From Elysia crispata (Eukaryota > Mollusca > Gastropoda > Plakobranchidae): a stretch of DNA of 64,000 nt. The notes below the pieces were generated by a model. It was not told the origin of the DNA. It searched no databases and saw nothing but the letters and a program-made list of their open reading frames with translations. Every line of letters starts with the position of its first letter. The first letter of the stretch is position 1. Positions 13,004 through 45,541 of the stretch are shown here, piece by piece. The stretch is from assembly GCA_033675545.1 (NCBI GenBank), contig JAWDGP010003892.1, positions 1,399,501 through 1,463,500 of the forward strand. The letters run 5' to 3'. Made by a program: the position numbers and the translations under genes.

Positions 13004-14650
13004 TTGCAGAAAATTAATTATTCTCCGATAGCTGATCACGGAGAAAAAGAAAGAGAAAGGGGGGTGGGGGAGGGGGAGGATCCATTGACACAGTATTTTA
13101 TGATCAAGTTAAAACCAACAGCGCCCGTGATTGAAAATAAATTAATTGAATAAAATAAGGCAAAACTGTCACATCGCTGCCTTCGGTCTTCTTTTTTATT
13201 TTATTTAATTATTTATTTATTTATTTACTTATTTATTTTTTATTTCTGACCACAAAGTGTTACAAGCTGTACAGACACAAAAACGGCAACACTTTATGGG
13301 ACCTTTCTCTACCATTTCTCATATGACAGCTTAGATTGGGAGCTGGGACGAGAGTGCGTGTGTGTTGAGAGTGTGCTGTATTCTCTGCGAAAAATACTTG
13401 GAGCAATTGATAGGCCTTATCATCGTGTGACTGTGCTGATAATATAGAAAGCCTTTTATAATCTTGACCTCTGTCTAAGAAGCAACTTTATATTGTTCCA
13501 TAGTTACGTAACCCATGACCATGATAAAATGATAGAACCTCAAGACATCTTTTTGAATCATCAGGGATATAAAAAAAAAAAAAAAAAAAAAGTGTCCACG
13601 CTCTGGCCGACACTGTTTATTCGCTTCAGCCCGCCCTACCAGACGATAACTACCCCCACCCCCCACCCCCCCCCTCCCTTCTAAAACGCTGTAAGCACTA
13701 ATTATATTCAGCGAAATGAAAAGTACACGATCGAATCAAGGCAAAAGTAATAACATCATTGGTTTAGATAAAGAAAACTTCTTCGAAACGATCTAAAGCC
13801 TGTGACTTTTGAACCCCCAAAACCATGGACAAAGTACGCCTATAATACAATGTCTTACATAATACTGCACACACATATACATAGGATAACAAGGAGTCGT
13901 AATTAAAAAAAAATCAACGCCTACCCCGAAAACAATCAATGGCCATTCTTGCTCGATTAATTTCAAATGTCTTAACAAGGTGGCCACAAGGATCGCCGCA
14001 GGAGGCAGTAAGTAGCCGAGCCGCCTTGGCTAACGATACTGGAAAACTTAGCACGAGAACCCACTAGGTTCAAGTTAACATGAGGCTTTGGGCATCGATA
14101 ACCCAAATATAAATGGGGAAAAAAGTGTTTAAATATTTCAATATTTTTCCCCTGTCCCATGACCTCGTTCGCGTCCTTTTCATACCTTTTGGAATCCATA
14201 CACGCATTGATTGATTGATTTTTTCTTCTTTTTTAACCACACGAAGTAATTGTTCAAGATCGACAGAAACTGTTTCAAGTTCAAACAGAACAGTCATGGG
14301 TTAGTGCCTCTAATGCGCTTCGTTAAACATTGATTTTCTCCCTTCATAAAAGGCAGGAAGGGGCGAGGGGTGTGTGTGTGAGTGTGTGTGTGGAAAAGGG
14401 GGAGGGGGTCCAATAGAGCAGTTTCAGACCGTGAGCTGCAGTCACTAATGGGGTTCATAGTACATCGATTTTTTTTTCGCTTTTTATTTTTATTTGGGAA
14501 GTTTTGTTTTGTTTTGTTTTAAACCCCCTGAAAAGACCGGAGCGCCGCTCCAGAAATACTTCAAAATCAACACGAAGCGGTTAAAATAGTGTCGATAAGA
14601 AACAATGCAACCACTGATGCGTTCAGATAAGTGGTCTTTAGATCAATGGT

Positions 14651-14654
<4 letters not shown>
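13003..14654. other. Non-coding stretch, no gene seen
   Basis: Contains an ATTT-rich run (13190-13245), an A run of about 20 (13570-13590), a C-rich patch (13650-13677) and a short (GT)n near 14370-14392. No gene supported. Confidence 0.5.

Positions 14655-14700
<46 letters not shown>
14655..14700. repeat. (CT)n microsatellite
   Basis: About 22 CT units. Confidence 0.95.
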
Positions 14701-14702
<2 letters not shown>

Positions 14703-15967
14703 ACCCTCCCATTCATTCTTTCACTCTATCTCTTTCTGTAACTCACACAAGTTAGCCTCACTCTTTCATTCCTTCCTGTTTCCTTGACAACGGGAGCGCT
14801 TTTGTCTCGCACCCATTCGCGTTTATGCAAACCATTCGATCAGGTTCGTCAATTAGTAAATAATTAACTTTGCATTCTCGGGTAAGCCGAAGGTGGTTTT
14901 CGCCGATAGCGGTATTCTGAGGCCTAAATCCCACATCACTGTGCGCGTGAGATAAATAATGCAACAATGTATTGGGACAAACAGTGAGACGAGTATGGCT
15001 CAAACCTGCCGAGCAGGGGAAAAAATCGTGAGGATAAGGTGGAGCATTTATATTCGACGCGTTCAAATAGGTGAGGCTGATGAAAAAGGAAAAAAAAAAA
15101 CGAATTTTGAAAGTGGATTGTTGCTTACCCACCCCCGCTCATCCCCTTCCCATTAACTCCGACCACATATCGGCAGCTAGATGATACGATAAAAAAAAGT
15201 ACAAAAACTTGTCTCACATTGCGGGGGAAAAAAAAAAATACACATATATATATATAGCTTTGACAGGTATAAGAGTGTGAAGAATTGTGCAAGTGTAATA
15301 GGCACAAAGGCCTCTTTCCGATTTCATCTCAAAGGAAAATATGAGAACAATTTTTTTTTCTTACTCCTAAAAAGACGCACTGAAATCCTAAGGCCTTTCT
15401 CCCAAATGAAGCTCTTCATTTGGGAAAGGGTTGAACGGAAATGGCTTGATCTAGGTTACTTGAACAGAATCCCAAAGGGCAGGCCACAGCCCTCTGTTGT
15501 TCAAGAAGGCCGTAAGTAAGTTGTCAAATGGTAACACGGATAAGCAGGTAGCATCATGATGCAGCTAAAATAAATGCGGACTTGTTTAATTACTTATCAA
15601 AAAAGTTCTAAACACCTAGCCTGCTAGCCCCGAAAGATGACACCCCCCCTCCCCCCTTTTCTCCACGAATTTTTCATTTCAAATCGTTATTTCATTTTCC
15701 GACTTGGACGCACCGCCTTTGGCTGAGCAATGCCGCGATTTCAAATTTTTTTTTTTTTTTTGCCATCTTAATAAAACTCAGTCCACTGAAAGCGATGATC
15801 ATACACTTTTGCCTCTGTCCATCGACTAAACTACATGTATTTTCACGAACTTTGGAAATTTGAAGTAAGACAGCCTTTGCTCTTACTATACCGACAGTGT
15901 TGGAAACGCCTGAGTTCATTTCGAGCTACTCGTTCGGACACTCGCGTGGCTAGACCAACACTATAAA
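14701..15967. other. Non-coding stretch with one perfect-looking palindrome
   Basis: No gene is supported. The one structured element is the inverted repeat at 15394-15429, listed separately. Confidence 0.5.
15394..15429. repeat. Short inverted repeat (near-palindrome)
   Basis: The left arm CCTTTCTCCCAAATGAAG and right arm CTTCATTTGGGAAAGG are complementary apart from a two-base insertion, with only two bases between them. It would form a cruciform or hairpin. The loop is too short for a miRNA precursor. Confidence 0.8.
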
Positions 15968-15968
15968 G

Positions 15969-16048
<80 letters not shown>
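15968..16048. repeat. (GT)n(GA)n microsatellite
   Basis: About 11 GT units joined to about 29 GA units. Confidence 0.95.
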
Positions 16049-16051
<3 letters not shown>

Positions 16052-16580
16052 ATTGTTGCTGGGGAAAAAGACGGACAGGGCAACAAATCCTTTTTTTTTT
16101 TAATTCTTTCCGAGAAAACCAATATTGCAACAGTTTTATCATGACAGAAGTGTGCCACGCCATGCTTGCGCCGAAAATGTCGTCTATGAAGACGGCATAG
16201 TTTGTATACCCAGGGGGCGCTGAGCGGCACAGCATGATCGAAAACGCCGATGAAACAAAGTTAATGATGTCGGCAAATACGACTGAGACCGCGCACCTCA
16301 TACAATAGAACTTAGAAAGTTTTTCGTCACAGTTCAGATTCCAATGCATTACGATACTTGTTCTCGACATAATCAAAGTCGGTGTCGCTCTAACTGGGAC
16401 ACAATTCCCGACAAAATTATTGAAGGAGAGCGAGCGAGAGAGAGAGAGAGATGGACAGAGACAGAAAGAGAAGAAGACAAAGAACAGACAGAGAGAAAGA
16501 GAAAACGGCCATGAGTAAGTTGTTTTTTTTTTTAAATACGCGCAACAAAAACAATGTATTCACACCTTTTGTCAAATTAC

Positions 16581-16595
16581 ACCCCCCCCCCCCCC

Positions 16596-16627
<32 letters not shown>
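16581..16627. repeat. Joined C and A homopolymer tracts
   Basis: A C run of about 16 is followed directly by an A run of about 30. The same C-to-A design occurs at 4495-4540 and, on the opposite strand as T-to-G, at 62409-62465. Confidence 0.9.
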
Positions 16628-16628
<1 letters not shown>

Positions 16629-16889
16629 GGACCGATGGTGTGATTGCTCTTTCTTTCTTTCGAAATTGCCTCTACAAGGATAAGATCTAAATTTTGAATC
16701 TGCTTTATCATTCACTTTCAACACATGTATGTTCGATATCGTCTCACACTAAGCTATTACTGAACTAGAGTCCGCCTGCCCATCTCGCACTTCAAAGTTA
16801 TGGATACAAAGCCACTGCATGTATTTCAATTTACATCGCATTTCGAAACTGACCAATAAGAATGTATCAAGATCACATTACATTACAAA

Positions 16890-16959
<70 letters not shown>
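16890..16959. repeat. (AAT)n microsatellite
   Basis: About 23 AAT units. Confidence 0.97.
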
Positions 16960-16960
<1 letters not shown>

Positions 16961-17018
16961 GAATTACAATAACATTCCACTTTGTAACTGCTGCGGGGAA
17001 CTCATACACCGATCGCTG

Positions 17019-17019
<1 letters not shown>

Positions 17020-17099
<80 letters not shown>

Positions 17100-17106
17100 C
17101 CTCCCT
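17020..17106. repeat. (CT)n microsatellite
   Basis: About 37 CT units ending in CCCT repeats. Confidence 0.97.
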
Positions 17107-17295
17107 TATTGCTTTCATTGGGTGGCATGACACCACAAAAGGGATTAAGGAGCAGTGTTCGGTCACGCTGTTGCGTCCATTGTTAGTGTTGCTGCTGCTG
17201 CCGCGGCGTGTTTACAAGCCGGTACCATGGGGACCCGAGACAGCAACAACACGCGCAGGACACTCGCACAATGATCCGCTGACCGCTCGCTCGCT
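17107..17295. other. GC-rich patch between two (CT)n tracts
   Basis: Contains tgctgctgctgccgcggcgt and several CpG sites, richer in GC than its surroundings. Could be a short CpG island; no coding frame is supported. Confidence 0.3.
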
Positions 17296-17311
17296 CCCTC
17301 TCTACCTATCT

Positions 17312-17393
<82 letters not shown>

Positions 17394-17516
17394 CTATCTC
17401 TCTCTCTCTCTCATTCTCTCTACCTATCTCTCTCTTTCTCTCTCTCTTTCTCTCTACCTATATCTAACCCTCTCTCTGTCTGTCTCTCTACCTATCTATC
17501 TATCTATCTATCTCTC
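17296..17516. repeat. CT-rich tract with (CT)n and CTAT units
   Basis: Perfect CT units to about 17391, then repeats of a ctacctatctctctctctct type and final (CTAT)n. Confidence 0.95.
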
Positions 17517-18082
17517 ACTGCATGTAAGTGTTTTTCAGAGATTAATAGGCCCCAACTATAACAACCAAGGCCTCTGTAATTACGGGCCAAGTCATCGATG
17601 TGAACAAAATCTTCGAATGTTAAGGTTTAAAGCTATCCATTTCATTTCACATTTCAGCATTGTTAAAAACAAAGAAATCAGAAAGCACTTTATCAGTCCA
17701 GTCAACAAAAATGTTGAAGTGCCCAAACGGTAAAAAAAAATTTTCTTTTTAAACGATATACAATGTATCTCCCTTTGACACTTTTAATACGAGTTACTCG
17801 GCCTATACTTAATTAAGGGGAGCCTAGATAGACAAGCTTATCACATTCGGAAACTTCGGGCCTTTCGCTTACGACTTGAACTCTCACGTTTAGCTAATAG
17901 ACTGGACTCTGGTCTTTAAAAAAATCAGCAAGGTTTCACTAGTAGTTTATATTGAATTTTCATCTTGTGTTAGGAACAAAGAGCCTCCCAAAAGAACCCC
18001 CCCTCCCTTACCAAATACACACTCATAATACTCATACCTCTTAAAAAAAATAGTCCATAAGAAAATAAAGTAGCAAAAACAT

Positions 18083-18085
<3 letters not shown>
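17517..18085. other. Non-coding stretch, no gene seen
   Basis: AT-rich sequence without a supported coding frame. Confidence 0.5.

Positions 18086-18140
<55 letters not shown>
18086..18140. repeat. (AAT)n microsatellite
   Basis: About 18 AAT units. Confidence 0.97.
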
Positions 18141-18141
<1 letters not shown>

Positions 18142-18916
18142 CTTTTTTAAATAAAAAAAAACGCGATGTATTCCTGAAATCAAAGAAAATAATCTTGAAA
18201 ATCTTATGACAATCTCTAAAGTGTTTAAAATCGCCTCCAACCAAATGAATTTTTTTCTCTCCTTGCAACCATTGAAATTAATACGCAAAAAAAATATTTT
18301 GAAGTTGCCTGAGGCTTGCCATGCTTTAGTAAGCTGGAGTGAATTATGAATTGTCATTTTTTTAATAGACAGTTTTTAACTAGACATATTTAAACAAACA
18401 GCTGAGTTCTTTCAAGCAATAAGCGTAAATATTTGCATTTTATCATCACAATCAAGTTGGAGTTTATGAAGGAAAGCATTGACCACGAATTACAAGGAGC
18501 TAAAGGCAAGAAATCCGGCCGAAAATTATGCAGGGGTCACAGTGATCTTTATCAGCAGTTAGCTTTTATTTCTCTTTGATTAAATGTCTAGATGCGTGTA
18601 CAATTGTAACTCGTTTCTAGGTTTCTACCCAGTTCAGCGCCAAAGAGGACGGACAAAAAGAGAAACGAGAGAGAGAGAGAGAGGCAGACAGAGACATAGA
18701 TATAACATACATCCTTACACACATATATATTCAGATAGACAGATTGGTATGGAGGGATTCTTTTTAGGTTTCTATCTCATTTTACATCAACAAAGTAAAC
18801 TATAAAGTTAAAAATAGAGATTGAATATCGAAAGTTGTTACAGTAAGAAAGCTTAAAATGAAGAAAAAAAAAGAGGTGAAAAAAAAATAGAACGAAAAAA
18901 AAGAAAAGAAAAAATC

Positions 18917-18985
18917 TTAGCAAACCCGATGTTGTAATTCTTCTAAAGCGCTCTGCTGCCGAGCAACATCAACAGTCCCTACTCC
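18917..18985 (-). CDS. Unknown minus-strand gene, possible last exon
   Basis: Acceptor ctgtag, then 22 codons in the phase required by the previous donor and a TAA stop. The polypyrimidine tract is poor, so this is tentative. Confidence 0.3.
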   Translation of the reverse strand, partial: GVGTVDVARQQSALEELQHRVC

Positions 18986-19067
18986 CTACAGCTTAGCCCT
19001 TAAGCATTACCAATAACAAACCAGCTGGAAAGCAACTACTTAACATTCATTGTTCCCTTAAGAACCC

Positions 19068-19146
<79 letters not shown>

Positions 19147-22100
19147 TCTCTCTATCATGGGGGGAAGGGTACTCAATACCCGCACAACAGTAAAGGCATA
19201 TTAGATGATGTTGCTCAGGGTTCCAAATCGACTTTTTTCTTCCTTGGTGTGGTAAATGTATTTCAAACCCAATTTAGATAGGATGTGTGTCTAACTTGGA
19301 TACGCTCGGCCAGAAATTATTACTATTTAATATGATAAATCACTAACAAAAAAATTAAAACGGAACAAGTCTCTCAAACTTTCTAATCTTTTTCTTCCTG
19401 TTTCTGCCCTGTGTGCATGCATTTGTTAACTAGTACAATATCTCCCTGGTTGCAATAAGTTAAAGGACAATAGTACCTCGACCCTGAAGTTACTTTTGCA
19501 ACATTAAAAGTTCTTAACATGGAATATTTTTCTTTATTTTTTAAGTCCTGTCCTAATTGAGCCCAATTGCTGTCATGTGAAAATCATTAAAACAAAAACG
19601 CAGTTATCTCCAACCATAAAAGCAAGGGTTCAATTAAAAAAAAAAATAAAGAAACAAAAAAAATCTGAACACTGCTGTTGCATTTACCAACCTTGAGATT
19701 TTCTATTGTAAAATTCGTTTGCAAATATTTTCTTGCGATAATGTCATATGTTATTCTAGAACAACACATCCAGTGCAGAAAATCAAACACCCAAGTGTTT
19801 AAGGGTATCCACATTATAATTTAAAAAAAGAAAAAAAAGGAAAGCTTGAATTAAGTCCTTTTGAAATATAAAAAAAAATGATACCAAAATCAAGGCCTAG
19901 ATTTTAACAGTGTAATAAAAAAAAAAAGGCAGACAGATTTTCAATTCTCAATCCATAATAAAAAAAAAAAAAAGAAAAAAAAATGATCAGCAATTTACAC
20001 AATTTAAAAAATCTATTTTAAGTTATTTTTTTTTTTAATATAGTCATAAGGTTACAACAGTTGTTTTTTTTCTCCCACTTGATGCTATTCCCTAAAAGCA
20101 AATTAGAAGATGCAAAGAAAAATTCATGAACCTTACCATTTATCCGAAAATTTTTTGTTGTTTAAATAAAATGCATTCAAACATTTCCAATTAATTAAAG
20201 CATGCAAACTCTATAAGTCTGAGTGGCTCCAGCAAGCAACAAGTTAATTTTTACTAGTAGCTCTTGTACCATGCAGCTGGAACATGGGGAAACCCAAATA
20301 AAGTATGGAATATGCTTGCGGCTTTAAAGATTAAATATCAAATATTTCTGAAGTTCACATTTTTACTGTCCATAATTGGAGCATCCCAATTCTATCAACA
20401 TAAAAAAGTAAAAGAGTGGGGGTTTTCCCAACACAACAGAAAACAATCATCTGGATGGCCATAGTGCCTACCTCTGCTTCTGAGCCTTTCCTGCTCCAGG
20501 CTCTCTTGGCTGACATTCTTTCATGACGCGAACGAGTATGTGATTGCGACGCCTTTGGTTGTTTCTGAAACTTCTTTTTGAAACTTTTTTCCTGCTTTTC
20601 CTTGCTTAGGTCAATATTTTCTTCATCCTCTCCATCAGCAAAGCTGCAAAGAAATGAATTTTGAATGTTTGATAGAGTTGAGCATTACTGAATGCAGCAA
20701 TTACATCAGTAAAATCTCATCAAACAGCACAAAACGCAGATATAACATGAAAGTCAAATCGTTCATGACAGCATACTAAATATTATATTAACCCCTTCGT
20801 GACCAAGGTATACATTTTCAATCGCCATGACCAGACTTATTCTGGATTGAAGGATGGTATGATTCATTTTTAACATAGCTGAATTAAATTATGAAATCAG
20901 ATTTTAAATTGCTTTGCATTCAGTGCCTCTTTTACGCAGTATAAAAACAAGGTACATTATAGGTCCAAGCATCATAGGGAACTGCGAAATTAGGGACGTA
21001 CAATGTACGTGGGCTAGACATCGTCTCGAAAAATCTGCCCCACTACGCATGTTACAAGTCATGAAGTGGTTAAATAGAACCCTAACACTTATGGAAGAAC
21101 AAAAATCTATTGCCTCTCAAACACTATATGAGTCATGATGCAAAAGGGTAGTTTGGAAAGGCTGACTACACCTTTACATTTCATGTACTCTATTATGTAT
21201 TTTTGGTGTATCAATCGCATCTCCTAGTCCAACCAACAACTTGTACCGATTGAATTAATTACAGTTGCTAATCTTTGGACAGCCCTATGTCTAGAGAGAT
21301 CTATATTAGTTAAGTGCTGAATACCGATTGAATCAATTACAGTTACTACACCTTTATATCTCATGTACTCTATTATGTATTTTTGGTGTCATCAATCGTA
21401 TCTCCTAGTCCTACCAAAGACTTATACCAATTGAATTAATTACAGTTGTTAATCTTTGGACAGCCCTATGTCTAGAGAGATCTATATTAGTTAAGTGTTA
21501 AACGTACTGGATGAGGGTGGAACGGTCACCCTCATCATTTGTGACTGTTCATCAATCTACATAATCTGGTTTGTTGAGATCATCCCTCATTTCCTTCTTG
21601 CCCAACTTTCTGGTGATTTGATTCCTTTTATCTCAGGATTCTATTCATTTCATTTGCAGGATCAGTCTGATTTAGCCTCTAGAGGCATTCAGGAGCCTTC
21701 CAAAATTCACATGCAAGCATTTTGTCTAAATATAAATATGAGCTCTGACTAATTGGAATATAAAATAGCACTGCATTTATTTTACTGTAAGTGTAATGTA
21801 TTGTATTGGATAGTGGTTTTGTAAATGAGTTTCATTATTGTGCATGTAATAAAAAGAATCGTAATTGGGCAGTGACTTTGTGGGACCTCTTAAACCACTT
21901 CAGAGCAATCTGGAATCAAAACTGGGATTCTTTGAGGTGGCTTGCATAATGAATCATTTAAAAAAAAAAAAGATTTCATAATATATCAGTTATCACTGTG
22001 GGAGCTTGTACTCAATCTATATCTCTAAAAAATTCGGTATTGAAAAATAAGCAACCATGCACACATTTTTAACGTTGAGAACTCTTCTTATTTATTAATT

Positions 22101-23158
22101 TCATCCACTTTTATCATGGCTATATGAACCATTTTAGGTAAATAAAGAAAAATACAATTTCAAAGCCTATAATGTGTTGGGATGATAACTGCAATAATAC
22201 CCCATTTTAGATAATGGACAAAGTCTTCTTTTTATTCAATTAAAAAATGGCATCATGTTTTCAATCGATATTCAGACAAAAGTAAGAGTCTTGGCTTATA
22301 CTGCAATGCTTTTCCTATCCACGATTATGAATAAGATAATAGAATAAATAAAGATTATATTTCTTACCAACAATTACTTTTGAAGCTATTACCCTTTTTA
22401 ATGAAGGATATTTCTTTTCTTTTGACTCAGTTTTAAGGGTGTTATGTCTGCAAATTGGGACTCCATTGAAACTAAAAGTGCACTATATCTTAGGTATTTA
22501 GAGTTTTAAGCCTTCACATACAAGTTCAACTCAAATTAACTTGCATGCTCAGACCCATGGAGTAAGTTCATTAGTTAATCATAGACTATCTTAGATCTAT
22601 GATTACAACCAAAGTTATGGATGATTAAGACATTGATAAAATTTTGCAAAGGTTTTTTTTTTTTTTTTTAATCTTAACTAAAGATAGACTTAGATCTAGA
22701 TTATTAGGTAAATTTGCAGACATCGGCCCAACTCATATTTGGCTTAACAATTGAATGTTTCTCGACGAAATCGAACCTTGTAGTTTAATGGGGTTTTAGA
22801 CAACACAAAAATGCCTATATCTTGAGAAGTATTTGTTTGCGATGAATAAAACCTTCGTATTCGTGTTCAGCATATCAAAGTCATTAACAAATACAATCTT
22901 AAAGCTTAAAGTGAGTTGGGTCAATAACTGCAATAATACGGGTTCTTCTCGATCTTGATAATTATTTTACTTCAAGATATTTATCTACAGCGAGAAGAAC
23001 TACGTAAAATAAAGTACAGAAGTCTGCAACATAAAGCTCAATACCTTTCAGTTTTACTCCGTTCCTTTTCGGGAACATGTCCATATTCGGCAAGCACTGA
23101 GGGGAGAGTTGAAAACCGTTCCCCTTTCATCTTGTCTTTCAGTGTCATCCGCCCTTGG
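18917..23158 (-). CDS. Partial gene: lysine-rich protein of unknown family, three candidate exons
   Basis: Minus-strand candidate exons are 23158-23045, 20643-20472 and 18985-18917. Each has AG before it and GT after it, except the last, which ends in TAA. Phases agree: exon 1 ends with two spare bases that the first base of exon 2 completes, and exon 2 ends in phase 0 where the last exon begins. The peptide runs from MTLKDKMKGERFSTLPSVLA, through an acidic patch (DGEDEE), to a Lys/Arg-rich part (KSFKKKFQKQ, RHERMSAKRAWSRK), and closes with a short helix-like tail (RQQSALEELQHRVC). The charge pattern recalls nuclear or nucleolar proteins, but I do not recognise the family. The first exon starts inside a codon, so an upstream exon or an internal ATG start is needed. 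The last exon is the weakest part. Confidence 0.45.
19069..19155. repeat. (CT)n microsatellite
   Basis: About 37 CT units, in the last proposed intron of the unknown minus-strand gene. Confidence 0.97.
20472..20643 (-). CDS. Unknown minus-strand gene, second candidate exon
   Basis: Acceptor catttctttgcag, donor GAG|gtaggc. 57 codons, acidic then strongly basic. It completes the split codon of the preceding exon. Confidence 0.55.
20788..21073. mobile_element. Small piggyBac-like MITE flanked by TTAA
   Basis: TTAA is followed by CCCCTTCGTGAC, and the far end reads GTCATGAAGTGG followed by TTAA, so the ends are a 12-bp inverted repeat with two mismatches beside a TTAA pair. TTAA is the target-site duplication of piggyBac transposons. 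The 286-bp length and lack of coding capacity fit a non-autonomous element. The assignment rests on short termini only. Confidence 0.55.
21165..21506. repeat. 180-bp tandem duplication
   Basis: Two copies, starting at 21165 and 21345, share ttggacagccctatgtctag, agagatctatattagttaag and most intervening bases. The second copy ends near 21506. Confidence 0.85.
23045..23158 (-). CDS. Unknown minus-strand gene, first candidate exon
   Basis: Acceptor ttctcttttag, donor GAAAG|gtattg. 37 codons with no stop, containing MTLKDKMKGERF and AEYGHVPEKERS. Confidence 0.5.
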
Positions 23159-24434
23159 CTAAAAGAGAATCCAAATCCCTAAACATTGAATTTATTTCCC
23201 ATAACTGTGTATAATTTGAGAAATTTTATAATTCGATCTGAACAATTCGTTTTAATAGCCGAATGCTTCAGTTAATTCACTAAACGTTCTACACGTTGAA
23301 GTGTTTGCCTTCTCTAAAGAGACAGACCAATGTGAACGTTACTTGATAGTCCTATGCAACAGTTGAGCCAAGCTAGACCTACTTTCGATCAGTGATACTG
23401 ATAGAGCTATCCAGAGAATTACAACTAGAGTCTAATAGGTCTAGACGTCAATTTTTATTATTTTTTATTTTCATAGTAATATGCTCATGCCATTAATTTA
23501 AAGATACGCTTATTAAAAACGATTTAAATACTGATGACTAACATAGTAAAGTCTTATAAGATTTAAAACTGATTTATGAATCAAATGTATAACCTCACAA
23601 TTTATTTATTTAGTTTTGGTCAATCCTAATTGGCCATTTAAAGAAAAGAGCAGTCTAACATCCAAAATAACAATAAAAATGTTGTTTTCGTTTGTGGGTT
23701 TCAATGTAGTAATTATTTTTTCTCTTCTTTAAATGGTCAAATACACAAGGATTAAAAAAAACACATGCTATGATATAAGGGAAAAGTATTTGTTAATTTA
23801 AAAGAAAAAAGCACCAATTAAGACGTTAAACAGCATTAAGAAAGCAACTCTCGATCATTAATTTCACTTGCCCTAATTATTTTATTTAACTTTAGAAACA
23901 AATTATGTCGTCAATTACTTCTTTTTTTTTCTTTCTTCAAACACCTTTAGTGTTCAAAATAATGTTAAATCATGAAAAATTGTTTCTTTCATCTTTAAGT
24001 AAATTTTTTTGTACGATTAGCCCTCACTCTTATCCTTGTGAGGCAAAATTAAGTGTGATACGACAGTTCAAAGTTAACCTTAGTTTTGGCCAGGTAGTAC
24101 AATTAACGTGTGATTCCATGGAAATTTGATCTAGGAATGTACATGTACATAAGCTAAAGGTGGTTAAAAGATATGCGCTCCTTATAATACACTAACTAGT
24201 TTGCTTGCTGTCTGTTAAACTGTATGTTAAGGTCATTTGTGTCATTTTCAAGGAAAATGGGCCTATGATGACAAATAATTGGATTTTTAAGGAGAAATAA
24301 TTTCCGTTAAATAGTCATCTCAACAGATTATGTTAGGGGGTAGATGCGCAAAAAGCACAGTATCGAATTAGTTATACAGAGTGGGCAGTTTTATAATAAC
24401 TATCTTTGAGTGTTTTATTCAATTTTTGTACTGC

Positions 24435-24467
<33 letters not shown>

Positions 24468-24525
24468 CATATATACATACATACATACATACATACATAC
24501 ATACATACATACATACATACATACA

Positions 24526-24558
<33 letters not shown>

Positions 24559-25102
24559 TTTATGATTAGTTAAGAATAAAACTAATGTTGTAAAAATCAT
24601 TTAAAGAAGTTATCGCTTTGAAGATTCTCGGAGCATTTATAATTCCGTACAACAGTATTAACCACTTTTATTTATGATTTACGCGAGTTGATCCACCTGA
24701 ATTAGTTTTTAACAATAAAACAGGTAACAGCAGAAAAAAATGTATTAACTGTTCATCATGATTTTCATTTCATAAACCAAGAGACTCGACAAAATTTCAC
24801 TTTTAGAATTGCAGCCTATTTCATATACTGCTAATTTGTCAAATATAATTACACTTTGACCATTTAGACAAACTAAAAAAAATACATGTATTTTTATTTT
24901 TCGGACTTTCGATTTCAAAGAAACAAACAGCCTGGTCAACTTTCATTTTCATTGTGGCCTGCAACGTTGAAACAATTGACTTCAGGTTGTGGCAACAGTA
25001 CATACAGCAATGAGCAAGTTAGAAATGTTTACTTAGAAATTGATTCGAACAAAATCTACCAGTTTATGAACTTAGCGCTTGATAATTTTTCATCAGCAAA
25101 GG
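23159..25102. other. Probable intergenic/promoter region between divergent genes
   Basis: AT-rich. It separates the unknown minus-strand gene from MOV10L1 and must hold the MOV10L1 promoter and 5' UTR unless there are upstream non-coding exons. I cannot place a TATA box or start site with confidence. It holds the TA/CATA microsatellite listed separately. Confidence 0.4.
24435..24556. repeat. (TA)n(CATA)n microsatellite
   Basis: TA units to about 24471, then about 20 CATA units. The poly(Tyr/Met/Cys) and poly(His/Thr/Ile) frames across it are artefacts. Confidence 0.97.
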
Positions 25103-45323
<20,221 letters not shown>

Positions 45324-45503
45324 ATTGTGGTAAAATTTAAATCTTTTTTATAAAACTGAAGAAGCTGAGTGCCAAGCTTTATCATAATCAATGTATGATC
45401 TTAAAAATGTCATGCTGAAAAGGGTTTTTCTTTTTCTTTTATTTGCTATTATTTAGAGGTGTAGACCTTTTTTATAATTGGCAATGAAAATGTACATCAA
45501 CAA

Positions 45504-45541
45504 AATAAAAACGTATTACCAAAAATGAAAAAATTAATAAA
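45504..45541 (+). terminator. Candidate MOV10L1 polyadenylation signals
   Basis: AATAAA occurs at 45504-45509 and 45536-45541, 180-215 bases after the stop. The second is followed by a TG/T-rich stretch (cttgtttgtg), as expected downstream of a cleavage site. Confidence 0.6.

Noticed and set aside
13972-14297. Two overlapping minus-strand frames of 75 codons
   Set aside because: No conserved motif, no splice partner, and an internal T-rich stretch; likely chance.
15843-16376. 177-codon minus-strand open frame
   Set aside because: The middle is a GT/GA microsatellite and the rest has no recognisable domain or splice context.
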